Of a DNA stretch of 29,313 nt, positions 16,826-24,810 are shown piece by piece. The notes beneath the pieces were generated by a model. The model was not told the DNA's origin. It saw nothing but the letters and a program-made list of their open reading frames with translations, and searched no databases. Position numbers and translations under genes: made by a program. The DNA is from DAOUAG01 sp034432935 (GTDB lineage Bacteria > Chloroflexota > Dehalococcoidia > SM23-28-2 > RBG-16-64-32): assembly GCA_034432935.1 (NCBI GenBank), contig DAOUBD010000037.1:1-29313 (forward strand), read 5' to 3'. Within the stretch, counting starts at the first letter, position 1. Each line of letters begins with the position of its first letter.

Positions 16826-18244
16826 ATGAGTCCCAGCCAACTCTCGCACCTCGACCTGGCCGGACGCCGGGTGACGGTAGTGGGCCTCGGCATCGAGGGG
16901 GTCGACCTCGTGCGCTACCTCGCCCGCCGGGGCGCCGAAGTTACCGTTTCCGACGCCAAACCCCCGGAGAAGCTGGCCGCCAGGATCGAGGAGATCGCTG
17001 GCCTGCCGGTGCGCCTGTCCCTGGGGGGCAACCGTCCGGACGATATCCTCGCTGCTGAGGCGGTCTTCCTCTCCCAGAGCGTCCCCCTGGACCTGCCGGC
17101 ACTGCGCCGGGCCAAGGAGCGGGGTGTTCCCATCGGTTCCATGTTGGGGCTCTTTCTAGAGCTTTGCCCCGGCCCCATCGTTGGCATCACGGGGTCCAGC
17201 GGCAAGTCCACCACGACGGCCCTAGTGGGGCAGATGTTCGAGGCCGACGAGCGGCCCGTCTTCGTGGGGGGCAACATCGGCGTAGGCCTTCTGGATCACC
17301 TGCCGACGCTGCGGCCCTACACCTGGTCTGTCTTGGAGATAAGCCACACCCAACTCCAACTGGTGGAGCGCAGCCCCCACGTGGCCGCAGTCCTCAACAT
17401 CACGCCGAACCACCTGGACCGGTTCTCCTGGGACGACTACCGGAGGCTCAAGAGTAGGCTGGTCGCCCATCAAAGGTCCCTCGACGTGGCCGTCCTCAAC
17501 TACGACGACCCCGAATGCGCGGCGCTCCGCGCTGCCACCCCGGCGCGCGTCCTCTGGTTCAGCCTTGGGCCAAAGGTTCCGGGCGATGGGGTGTCAGTGA
17601 AGGAAGGCTGGGCAGTGCTGCGCATGGGACGCCTGCGAGAGAGGCTCTTCCCCCTCAGCGCCATCAAACTCCGGGGCCGGCACAACCAGGCCAACGCGGT
17701 GGCGGCAGCGGCCATCGCCGCCGCCTGCGGCGTCTCCCCGGAAGCCATCGCCTGCGCCGCGGAAGGCTTTCGCGGCGTTCCTCACCGGCTCCAGCTGGTG
17801 GCCGAGGCCGAGGGAGTCCGCTACTACAACGACAGCATCGCAACAACGCCCGAGCGCACCCTGGCCGGTCTCCGCTCCTTCAGCGAGCCAGTGGTGTTGC
17901 TGTTAGGAGGACGCGACAAACACTTGCCGCTAGAAATGCTAGCGCGGGAGGCGCTGGCCCGATGCCGCGCCATCGTCCTCTTCGGCGAGGCCGCCGGAAA
18001 GCTGGAGGCCGCCCTTACGGCGGCCGCGCCGCCCTCAGGCCGACGGCGGCCGCCCATCTCACGCGCTGACGGGCTCCCGGAGGCCGTGGCCATCGCCCGG
18101 AGCCACGCCCGTACGGGCGACGTCGTCCTCCTCTCGCCAGCCTGCACCAGCTTCGACGCCTACGACAACTTCGAACGCCGGGGCGAACACTTCGCGTCCC
18201 TCGTACATGACCTGGTGAAGGAGGTGCAGCCATCGCTCCCCTGA
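16826..18244 (+). CDS. murD: UDP-N-acetylmuramoylalanine--D-glutamate ligase MurD
   Basis: Cytoplasmic Mur ligase that adds D-Glu to UDP-MurNAc-L-Ala. The 472 residues show an N-terminal Rossmann domain (VTVVGLGIEGVDLVRYL), a P-loop GITGSSGKSTTT, NITPNHLDRF, GRHNQANAVAA, YYNDSIATTPE, GGRDKHLP and LLSPACTSFDAYDNFERRG, the last three being typical MurD. Two motifs deviate: the P-loop has SSGKS where TNGKT is common, and EISHTQLQ replaces the usual ELSSFQL. Two starts are possible. ATG 16820 gives the 4-nt overlap with mraY, but GGAGG (16814-16818) is only 1 nt from it and 7 nt from ATG 16826, so I prefer 16826. The gene end contains the strong ribosome binding site of ftsW. Confidence 0.94.
   Translation: MSPSQLSHLDLAGRRVTVVGLGIEGVDLVRYLARRGAEVTVSDAKPPEKLAARIEEIAGLPVRLSLGGNRPDDILAAEAVFLSQSVPLDLPALRRAKERGVPIGSMLGLFLELCPGPIVGITGSSGKSTTTALVGQMFEADERPVFVGGNIGVGLLDHLPTLRPYTWSVLEISHTQLQLVERSPHVAAVLNITPNHLDRFSWDDYRRLKSRLVAHQRSLDVAVLNYDDPECAALRAATPARVLWFSLGPKVPGDGVSVKEGWAVLRMGRLRERLFPLSAIKLRGRHNQANAVAAAAIAAACGVSPEAIACAAEGFRGVPHRLQLVAEAEGVRYYNDSIATTPERTLAGLRSFSEPVVLLLGGRDKHLPLEMLAREALARCRAIVLFGEAAGKLEAALTAAAPPSGRRRPPISRADGLPEAVAIARSHARTGDVVLLSPACTSFDAYDNFERRGEHFASLVHDLVKEVQPSLP
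18218..18234 (+). promoter_or_regulatory. Strong Shine-Dalgarno followed by ATC, proposed ftsW start
   Basis: AAGGAGGTG at 18218-18226, inside the end of murD, is one of the best ribosome binding sites in the window. No ATG, GTG or TTG follows in the ftsW frame until 18301, 76 nt away. The codon at optimal spacing (7 nt after GGAGG) is ATC at 18232, in the ftsW frame, which is open from 18211. Confidence 0.6.
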
Positions 18245-19473
18245 GCCAGGACGCGGACTACCGGCAGGCGGGAACCCTGCGGGCGGGGCCGCCCGACTAC
18301 ATGCTGCTCGCGGCGGCCGCCATCCTCGTAGTAACAGGGCTCCTTGCCGTCTACACCGCCAGCTTCGCCATCGGCTACCGGGAGTACGGGGACACCAACT
18401 ATTTTGTGGCGCGCCAGGCGGTCTTCGCCCTTCTCGGCATCCTGGCCATGGCGTTCTTCATGCGCCTGGACTACTCGAAGCTGCGTGCCCTCAGTCTACC
18501 CGTGCTGATGGTCGCGCTGCTTGGGCTAGTGATAGTGCTAATCCCAGGGTTGGGGGTGGAGAGGAACGGGGCGTCCCGCTGGCTCGATATCGGCCCAGTA
18601 TCTATACAGCCCAGCGAGTTTGCCAAGCTGGCAGTTATCATCTACATCTCCGCCTGGCTGGCCAGCCGCGGCCAGCAGATACACCGCTTCTCCCTGGGCT
18701 TCGTACCTTTCGTGCTGCTCCTGGGAGTCGTTGGCGGGCTGATCATCGCCGAGCCGGACATGGGCACGACGCTGATCATCCTGCTGACGGCCAGCACTCT
18801 CTTCTTCGTAGCCGGGGCGCCGATTACGCACCTCGGCCTCCTCATCGCAGTGGGCGGCTTCATCAGCTACCTCGTTATCAACCAGCGGGACTATCAACTG
18901 GATAGGCTGGTGAGCTTCATGGATCCGGAGTCGGACCCCCAGGGCGTCGGGTTCCAGATCCTTCAACTCCTCATCGCCCTGGGCAGCGGCGGGCCCGTGG
19001 GCCTGGGCTGGAGCGAAAGCCGGCAGAAGTTCTTCTACGTCCCCGGTTCGCACACTGACGGCATCTTCGCCATCTTGGGCGAGGAGCTGGGCTTCATCGG
19101 GCTCCTGGCCATCCTCGCCCTCTTCGCCTTCTTCGTCTACCGGGCCTTGCGCGTCACCATCCGGTCCCGCGACCGGTTCGCCATGCTGCTGGGCATCGGC
19201 ATCGTGAGCTGGATCTCCTATCAGACGCTGATCAACATCGGCGGCATCACCCGCACCATTCCTCTCACGGGCGTGCCCCTGCCCTTCCTCAGTTACGGCG
19301 GGTCGTCCTTGATCATGGTGCTGGCGGCGGTGGGCGTCCTTCTCAGCATCTCCCGCTATACATCGGATGTCTCGTTCCTGGAACGGGAGCGGGCTGCGAA
19401 CTCGAGCCCGGGCAGCGCGGCGCGCAGGCAGCGGCCCCGCCGCCGGGCGGCCTACGGGAGGTATGGGGCATGA
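18232..19473 (+). CDS. ftsW: Septal peptidoglycan glycosyltransferase FtsW (SEDS family)
   Basis: Membrane polymerase that joins lipid II into glycan strands with its partner FtsI. About ten membrane segments are visible, with SEDS hallmarks YTAS in TM1, QPSEFAKLAVIIYISAWLASR, DPESDPQGVGFQILQ, GSHTDGIFAILGEELGF and PLPFLSYGGSSL. The first canonical start is ATG 18301, but it has no ribosome binding site and would begin inside TM1, losing a Gly-Pro-Pro-Asp-Tyr stretch just before it that fits the conserved Asp found before TM1 in this family. A perfect Shine-Dalgarno points to ATC 18232, adding 23 residues; I use that. CTG 18241 is a less well spaced alternative. The C-terminal tail is basic. 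The stop overlaps the murG start by 4 nt. Confidence 0.9.
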   Translation: MAPLSQDADYRQAGTLRAGPPDYMLLAAAAILVVTGLLAVYTASFAIGYREYGDTNYFVARQAVFALLGILAMAFFMRLDYSKLRALSLPVLMVALLGLVIVLIPGLGVERNGASRWLDIGPVSIQPSEFAKLAVIIYISAWLASRGQQIHRFSLGFVPFVLLLGVVGGLIIAEPDMGTTLIILLTASTLFFVAGAPITHLGLLIAVGGFISYLVINQRDYQLDRLVSFMDPESDPQGVGFQILQLLIALGSGGPVGLGWSESRQKFFYVPGSHTDGIFAILGEELGFIGLLAILALFAFFVYRALRVTIRSRDRFAMLLGIGIVSWISYQTLINIGGITRTIPLTGVPLPFLSYGGSSLIMVLAAVGVLLSISRYTSDVSFLERERAANSSPGSAARRQRPRRRAAYGRYGA

Positions 19474-20579
19474 GACTCGTCCTTTGCGGCGGAGGCACCG
19501 GCGGCCACGTCTACCCGGCCCTGGCCGTAGCCAGCGCGCTGCAACGGGAGCTGGGGCCAGGCCGGACGTTGGATGTACTCTACGTCGGGTCGTCCGGCGG
19601 CGCCGAGACCGGCATCGTCCAGCATGCCGGACTACCCATACGCACCATATCGGCGGCGCCCATCCGCGGCCGCCTGCCCTGGCAGATGGCCATCAACGCT
19701 GTGAGCATGTCGATGGGCGTGCGCCAGGCCAGAGCCATTTTGCGGGAGTTCATGCCCCAGGTCGTCCTCTCCACCGGGGGCTACGCCAGCTTCCCGGTGG
19801 CTGTAGCGGCCCGCAGCCGGGGCATTCCGGTGGCGCTCTACCTGCCGGACCTCTACCCCGGCTGGGCCGTGCGAGCCATCGCCAAGCTGGCCCGCAGGGT
19901 GAGCGTGACCGCCGTGGAGGCTTTGCGGCGGCTCCCGGCCAGCAAGACGGTCGTAACAGGCTACCCGGTGAGGGAGGAGTTTTGGAAAGCGGAACGGGGG
20001 GAGGGACGGCGGCGCCTGGGTCTGGACCCCGAAGAGAAGGTTCTCTTCGTAACGGGAGCCTCCCAGGGAGCCCACAGCATCAACCGGGCCATCGCTGCTG
20101 ATCTGCCCGGCCTCCTAGAGCTTTGCGAAGTCGTCCACCTGTGCGGCCACGCCGACGAGCCGTGGCTGGCCGAGATACGGGATGGCCTGTCGCAGGACCT
20201 GCGGGGCCGCTACCACCTCTTCGCCTACCTGCACGAGGAGACCCCCTGGGCGATGGCCGCCGCCGACCTGGCCGTCTGCCGCGCCGGCGCCTCTGTGCTG
20301 GGGGAGCTGCCCGCCGCCGGCCTGCCAGCGATCCTCGTACCTTACCCCTACGCTGGCGGCCACCAGCGCATCAACGCCCGCTATCTTCAGGAACACGGCG
20401 CGGCCGTCGTTCTCGAGGATTCCGACCTGGCCCACATGCTGCCCCTGGTGGGCCACCTGTTGAACGACGAGGAGCGCTTGCGCTCCATGCGCGAGGCTGC
20501 CCGGCGGCTGGCCCGTCCCGACGCGGCCAGGCGCATCGCCCGCATGCTTCTGGAGCTAGCTGGAGACGCGCAGGCATGA
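19470..20579 (+). CDS. murG: UDP-GlcNAc--lipid I N-acetylglucosaminyltransferase MurG
   Basis: Peripheral membrane GT-B glycosyltransferase that converts lipid I to lipid II on the inner face of the membrane. The 369-residue protein begins with the glycine-rich loop GGGTGGH (7-13), followed by STGGYASFPVAVAA, VTGYPVR, TGASQGAHSINRAI and the UDP-GlcNAc site CRAGASVLGELPAAGLPAILVPYPYAGGHQ, split here only by family order. The second motif normally reads GGSxGA; here it is GASQGA. It overlaps ftsW and murC by 4 nt each, so the three are coupled. Confidence 0.95.
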   Translation: MRLVLCGGGTGGHVYPALAVASALQRELGPGRTLDVLYVGSSGGAETGIVQHAGLPIRTISAAPIRGRLPWQMAINAVSMSMGVRQARAILREFMPQVVLSTGGYASFPVAVAARSRGIPVALYLPDLYPGWAVRAIAKLARRVSVTAVEALRRLPASKTVVTGYPVREEFWKAERGEGRRRLGLDPEEKVLFVTGASQGAHSINRAIAADLPGLLELCEVVHLCGHADEPWLAEIRDGLSQDLRGRYHLFAYLHEETPWAMAAADLAVCRAGASVLGELPAAGLPAILVPYPYAGGHQRINARYLQEHGAAVVLEDSDLAHMLPLVGHLLNDEERLRSMREAARRLARPDAARRIARMLLELAGDAQA

Positions 20580-22006
20580 GTGAGACCGCTGGAGCCTCCA
20601 TCCCAGAGCGCGTCCACCTGGTGGGCGTCGGCGGCATCCACATGTCGGGGATCGCCAAGATCCTGAGGGCCCGGGGACACGTGGTCACGGGTTCCGATGT
20701 CACCCTAACGCCGCTGACCGAGCGCCTGGAAGCGATGGGCGTGACGGTCTACCAGGGTCACGCCGCCTCCCATGTCGACGACGCCCAGCTGGTGGTCTAC
20801 ACGTCGGCGGCCCATAGCGACAACCCGGAACTGGTGGAGGCCCGCAAGCGCGGCATCCCCACCATCAAGCGGGCCCAGATGGTGGCCCGGCTGATGGAGG
20901 GGAAGAAGGTCATCGCCGTTGCTGGCAGCCACGGCAAGACGACCACCTCCACCCTCATCGCCTTCATCCTGGTCCGCTGCGGCCTCGCTCCCACCTTCAT
21001 GCTGGGGGGCGAGTCCATCGACCTGGGCACGAACGCCGCGCCAGGCGATGGCCCCCACTTCGTCGTCGAGGCCGACGAGTTCGATGCCGCCTTTCTGAAC
21101 TACCGGCCCTACATCGCCCTGGTCACCAACCTGGAGCCAGACCACCTGGACTTCTACGGCTCCTTCGAGAAGCTGGCGGCCGCCTTCCGGCAGTTTCTCT
21201 CCCAAGTAGAAAACTCCGGTTACATCGTGGCCTGCCGGGATTCCCCTGCCCTGCAGGCCTGTCTGCCGGCGACGCCGGCCCCCCTTCCCCCGACCGTGGG
21301 AGACGACGTGATCCACCCCGTCCACGTCGTCTCCTACGGTCTGCATCCAGAGGCAGACTGGAATGTGGAAAACATACTGCCAAAGGGTATAGACAGGTCA
21401 ACTTTTGTGGTAAAATTCCGTAAACAGGTCTGGGGGGTAGTGGAAACGGCTCTGCCTGGCGTCCACAACATCAGCAACTATCTCGGCGCGGTGGCCGTGA
21501 GCCACATCCTGGGGCTGCCCGGCGAGCAGGTGCGGGACGCCCTGCGGGACTTCCGCGGCGCCCGGCGGCGCTTCGAACTGGTGGGCCAGGCCAAGGGCGT
21601 GACCGTGATGGACGATTACGCCCACCATCCCACGGAGATCCGCTCCACCCTGGCGGCCGCGCGGCAGCGTTTCCCGGGACGCCGCCTGGTCTGCCTCTTC
21701 CAGCCCCATACTTACTCGCGCACTACCTATCTTCTGGAGGACTTCAAGACCTGCTTCGAGGGCTGCGACATCCTCCTTGTAGCCGAGACCTACCCGGCCC
21801 GGGAGGAGCCGTCGGCTGGCATGGACGCCCGGAATCTGGCGCGGCACATCCACATGCCTCCCGCCCGCTACTCCGGCACTGTGTCCGAGGCGGCCGAGGC
21901 CGCGGCAGCCATCCTTGAGCCGGGCGACGTGTTCTTCACCATCGGCGCCGGGGACGTCGACAAAGCGGGCCCTCTCGTCCTGCGGGCCCTGGAGGGGGCG
22001 CGATGA
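20576..22006 (+). CDS. murC: UDP-N-acetylmuramate--L-alanine ligase MurC
   Basis: Cytoplasmic Mur ligase that starts the stem peptide by adding L-Ala to UDP-MurNAc. I start it at ATG 20576, overlapping the murG stop by 4 nt; the frame is open upstream in murG but that is shadow. The 476 residues show the Rossmann motif VHLVGVGGIHMSGIAKIL, the P-loop AGSHGKTTT (116-124), EADEFDAAFL, TNLEPDHLDFYG, DDYAHHPTEIRSTL and FQPHTYSRT. The HHPTE and QPHTYSR motifs are MurC-specific. It stops within the murB start. Confidence 0.96.
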   Translation: MSETAGASIPERVHLVGVGGIHMSGIAKILRARGHVVTGSDVTLTPLTERLEAMGVTVYQGHAASHVDDAQLVVYTSAAHSDNPELVEARKRGIPTIKRAQMVARLMEGKKVIAVAGSHGKTTTSTLIAFILVRCGLAPTFMLGGESIDLGTNAAPGDGPHFVVEADEFDAAFLNYRPYIALVTNLEPDHLDFYGSFEKLAAAFRQFLSQVENSGYIVACRDSPALQACLPATPAPLPPTVGDDVIHPVHVVSYGLHPEADWNVENILPKGIDRSTFVVKFRKQVWGVVETALPGVHNISNYLGAVAVSHILGLPGEQVRDALRDFRGARRRFELVGQAKGVTVMDDYAHHPTEIRSTLAAARQRFPGRRLVCLFQPHTYSRTTYLLEDFKTCFEGCDILLVAETYPAREEPSAGMDARNLARHIHMPPARYSGTVSEAAEAAAAILEPGDVFFTIGAGDVDKAGPLVLRALEGAR

Positions 22007-22923
22007 GCAGCCAGTTCGCCGCGGAACTTCGGCGCATCGGGCCTGTGCGCCTGGCCGAGCCCCTTTCCCGCCACATCACCTTCGGCGTGGGCGGCCCGGC
22101 CGACTTCTTCCTTACGGCCCGCAGCGAAGAACAGTTGCGTCTGGCCTACGCCACTGCCCGCAGGCACGGGGTGCCGGTATTCGTCTTCGGCGCCGGCTCC
22201 AACATCCTCGTGGGGGACGGCGGCATCCGCGGCCTGACCATCGAGAATCGCACGCGCCAGATCGAGGGGCCTTACCCCAACGGCGCTGGCTTCAGGATCC
22301 GCGCCTCCAGCGGCGTCAGCTTCGCCGCCCTGGCCCGGCGGCTCTCCGCAGCCGGCTTCTCCGGCATCGAGTGGGCCTGCGGGATCCCGGGCTCTCTGGG
22401 CGGCGCCGTCGTCTCCAACGCCGGGGCCTATGGCTCATCCCTGGCAGACGTCCTCAAGACCGTCCGCCTGAGCGACGCCGACGGCAATATCATCGAGGTC
22501 CCAGCGCAAGAGCTGGCCCTCTCCTATCGCAGCAGCGCCTTGGCTTCCGGCGACTTGGGCGACTGCGTAGTCCTCTCCGTCGACCTGCGCCTAGGCCGGG
22601 GCGACACAGCTACCCTTAAGGCCAGGCTGCGCGAGATGGACAAGCAACGGAAGGCTAGCCAGCCGCCGGGGCGCAACTGCGGCTCGGTGTTCAAGAACCC
22701 GCCGGATCATCCCGCCTGGTGGTACGTGGACCAGGCCGGGCTCCGGGGCTACCGCATCGGCGGGGCGCAATTTTCCGAGCTACACGCTAACTTCATCCTC
22801 AACCTCGGCAACGCTAGCGCCAGAGATATCCGCTCCCTCATCGAGCTTGCCCAGGCCCGGGTGAAGGAACGCTTCGGCATAGCCCTGGAGACCGAGGTCG
22901 TGATGGTGGGTGAGTTCGCATGA
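22003..22923 (+). CDS. murB: UDP-N-acetylenolpyruvoylglucosamine reductase MurB
   Basis: FAD enzyme that reduces UDP-GlcNAc-enolpyruvate to UDP-MurNAc. The 306-residue product has the FAD-binding motifs FGVGGPADFF (27-36), GAGSNILVGDGGIRG (63-77) and GIPGSLGGAVVSNAGAYG (127-144), then SYRSS (174-178), the GSVFKNP motif (227-233) with the catalytic serine Ser228, and a terminal Glu near 297. The tyrosine in SYRSS and the short form suggest type II MurB. Overlaps of 4 nt join it to murC and ddl. MurA, the preceding enzyme, is not in the window. Confidence 0.96.
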   Translation: MSSQFAAELRRIGPVRLAEPLSRHITFGVGGPADFFLTARSEEQLRLAYATARRHGVPVFVFGAGSNILVGDGGIRGLTIENRTRQIEGPYPNGAGFRIRASSGVSFAALARRLSAAGFSGIEWACGIPGSLGGAVVSNAGAYGSSLADVLKTVRLSDADGNIIEVPAQELALSYRSSALASGDLGDCVVLSVDLRLGRGDTATLKARLREMDKQRKASQPPGRNCGSVFKNPPDHPAWWYVDQAGLRGYRIGGAQFSELHANFILNLGNASARDIRSLIELAQARVKERFGIALETEVVMVGEFA

Positions 22924-24005
22924 CCAGCGCCCCTAAGGCCAAGCTGAGGGTAGGCATCCTCTTCGGCGGCCGCTCTGCCGAGCACGAGGTTTCCGTCGTT
23001 TCGGCCCAGGGCGTCATGGGAGCCATGGATCCGGCCCGCTTTCAGCCGGTCCCCATCGGCGTGACCCGCCAGGGCACCTGGCTCACCCCCGCCCAGACGC
23101 AACAAGCGCTGGCCCGGATCCGCTCCGAGCGTCTGCGCAGCCTGGAGGAGCCCCTGGGAGACGGCATCCTCTACCGGACCCAGGCCCTTACCGCCCTGCG
23201 CCGCATCGATGTGGCCTTCCCCCTCATCCACGGCATCAACGGCGAAGACGGCACCCTCCAGGGCTTCCTGGAGCTGGTTGGCATTCCCTACGTGGGGGCG
23301 GGAGTGGCTGCCAGCGCCATCGGCATGGACAAGGCCCTCCAGAAGAGCTTCTTCCGCCACCACGGCTTCCCCGTGGCCGATGACGTGCAGGTGCTGGTCT
23401 CCCAGTGGCGGCGAGACAGGGAGGCGGCCATGCGAGCAGCCGAGGCCACCATCGGCTACCCCTGCTTCGTCAAGCCCGCTAACGGCGGCTCCAGCATCGG
23501 CACTTCCCGCGCTGCCTCCCGCGAAGACCTGGAGGCCGCCCTGGATGAAGCCTTCCGATTCGACCGCAAGGCGCTGGTGGAGCGGGCCATCGCCGGCCGC
23601 GAGGTAGAAGTGGCCATTCTGGGCAACGACGATCCGGAGGCGTCACCCCTGGGCGAGATCACCTACCGCGGCGACTTTTACGACTATCGCGCCAAGTACG
23701 ACGACCCCAGCACGCAACTGCACATCCCGGCCGATGTCCCGGACGGAATAGCCAACAGCATACGGGCCACGGCCATCGAGGCCTATAAGGCCATCGACTG
23801 CGCTGGCCTGGCGCGGATCGACTTCTTCCTCACGCCAGACGGGCGGTTCTACTTGAACGAGATCAACACCATCCCAGGTTTTACGCCTATGAGCATGTAC
23901 CCAAAGCTATGGGAGCATGCCGGCCTCTCGTACCAAGACCTCATCACAAGGCTCATAGAGCTGGCGCTGGAGCGCCATGGGGAGAAACGCCATGTCGCCT
24001 GGTAG
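22920..24005 (+). CDS. ddl: D-alanine--D-alanine ligase
   Basis: ATP-grasp enzyme that makes the D-Ala-D-Ala used by MurF. The 361 residues contain FGGRSAEHEVS (15-25), PLIHGINGEDGTLQG (101-115), the ATP-binding FVKPANGGSSIG, GREVEVAILG, the omega-loop YDYRAKYDD (254-262), ARIDFFL and NEINTIPGFT (313-322). The Tyr-Lys-Tyr arrangement in the omega-loop fits a D-Ala ligase rather than a D-lactate ligase, but substrate choice is inferred. The gene overlaps murB by 4 nt and the start of ftsQ by 14 nt (or 29 nt if the earlier ftsQ ATG is used). Confidence 0.96.
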   Translation: MTSAPKAKLRVGILFGGRSAEHEVSVVSAQGVMGAMDPARFQPVPIGVTRQGTWLTPAQTQQALARIRSERLRSLEEPLGDGILYRTQALTALRRIDVAFPLIHGINGEDGTLQGFLELVGIPYVGAGVAASAIGMDKALQKSFFRHHGFPVADDVQVLVSQWRRDREAAMRAAEATIGYPCFVKPANGGSSIGTSRAASREDLEAALDEAFRFDRKALVERAIAGREVEVAILGNDDPEASPLGEITYRGDFYDYRAKYDDPSTQLHIPADVPDGIANSIRATAIEAYKAIDCAGLARIDFFLTPDGRFYLNEINTIPGFTPMSMYPKLWEHAGLSYQDLITRLIELALERHGEKRHVAW

Positions 24006-24789
24006 CCGCCGTCCAGCTTACGCCAGCTCCGCACGCCGCCCGCTCCGGGGCCACATCCTGATGGATGAGCGCTCCGAACGCCGTCTCCGGCGCATCCGCT
24101 GGCGGAGGGTCGGGGTCACCCTGCTCCTTCTCCTCTCGGTGGCTGGCCTCATCGCTCTCTACCGGTCGCCGGCGCTGCGGGTGCAGCACGTCCAGGTGAC
24201 CGGCGCCAACGTCACCGGCGCCGGCCAGATCCGCGAGCTAGCGGCCCTGGAGGGCAAGAGCATGCTGCGCCCGGGCCTGGCCGCCGCCGAGCAGCGCATC
24301 CGCTACCTGCCCATGGTCGCCGACGTTCGGATCAGCCGGCGCTGGCCCCAGACGGTCCGCATCGCCGTGACGGAGCGGACGCCTTGGGGCTATTGGCAGT
24401 CAGGCGACAAGATGTACGCCATCGACGCCGAGGGCGTGGTGCTGGAGGGCGTGCAGCCCCCAGAGGGCGCTCCGGTGATCAAGGACGTCGGGCCGCCCGC
24501 ACGCCTCGTCCCCGGCGACCACACCGACGGGGACGCCGTGCGGCTGGTGCGGGCCCTCACGGAGCAGATCCCCTCGCGGCTGGGCCTCAACGTCACCTCC
24601 ATCGAATACTCCATCGATACCGGGGTCGTCCTGCAGGCCGACGCCGGGTACCGGGTGGTGATCGGCGATAGCCAGAACACAGACTACAAGCTGGCGGTGT
24701 GGCAGGCGGTAGAGGCCGAGCTGGGCCGGGAGGCGATGGCCGGGCACGTGCTGGACCTGCGTTTTGGAGACCGCCCTGCATTCCAGTGA
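23992..24789 (+). CDS. ftsQ: Cell division protein FtsQ/DivIB
   Basis: Bitopic division protein that scaffolds FtsL-FtsI-FtsW at the septum. It has a basic cytoplasmic N-terminus (ERRLRRIRWRR), one membrane helix (VGVTLLLLLSVAGLIALY), then a POTRA domain (RVQHVQVTGANVTGAGQI, LEGKSML, YLPMVADVRISRRWPQTVRIAVTER) and the beta domain (WGYWQSGDKMYAIDAEGVVL). Start choice: ATG 23992 has GGGGAG 7 nt upstream; ATG 23977 has GGAG 4 nt upstream and ATG 24061 is also in frame. I prefer 23992. The resulting protein has 265 residues. It overlaps the ddl end in another frame. Confidence 0.9.
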   Translation: MSPGSRRPAYASSARRPLRGHILMDERSERRLRRIRWRRVGVTLLLLLSVAGLIALYRSPALRVQHVQVTGANVTGAGQIRELAALEGKSMLRPGLAAAEQRIRYLPMVADVRISRRWPQTVRIAVTERTPWGYWQSGDKMYAIDAEGVVLEGVQPPEGAPVIKDVGPPARLVPGDHTDGDAVRLVRALTEQIPSRLGLNVTSIEYSIDTGVVLQADAGYRVVIGDSQNTDYKLAVWQAVEAELGREAMAGHVLDLRFGDRPAFQ

Positions 24790-24810
24790 CCGGCAGGAGG
24801 TGATGATAGC

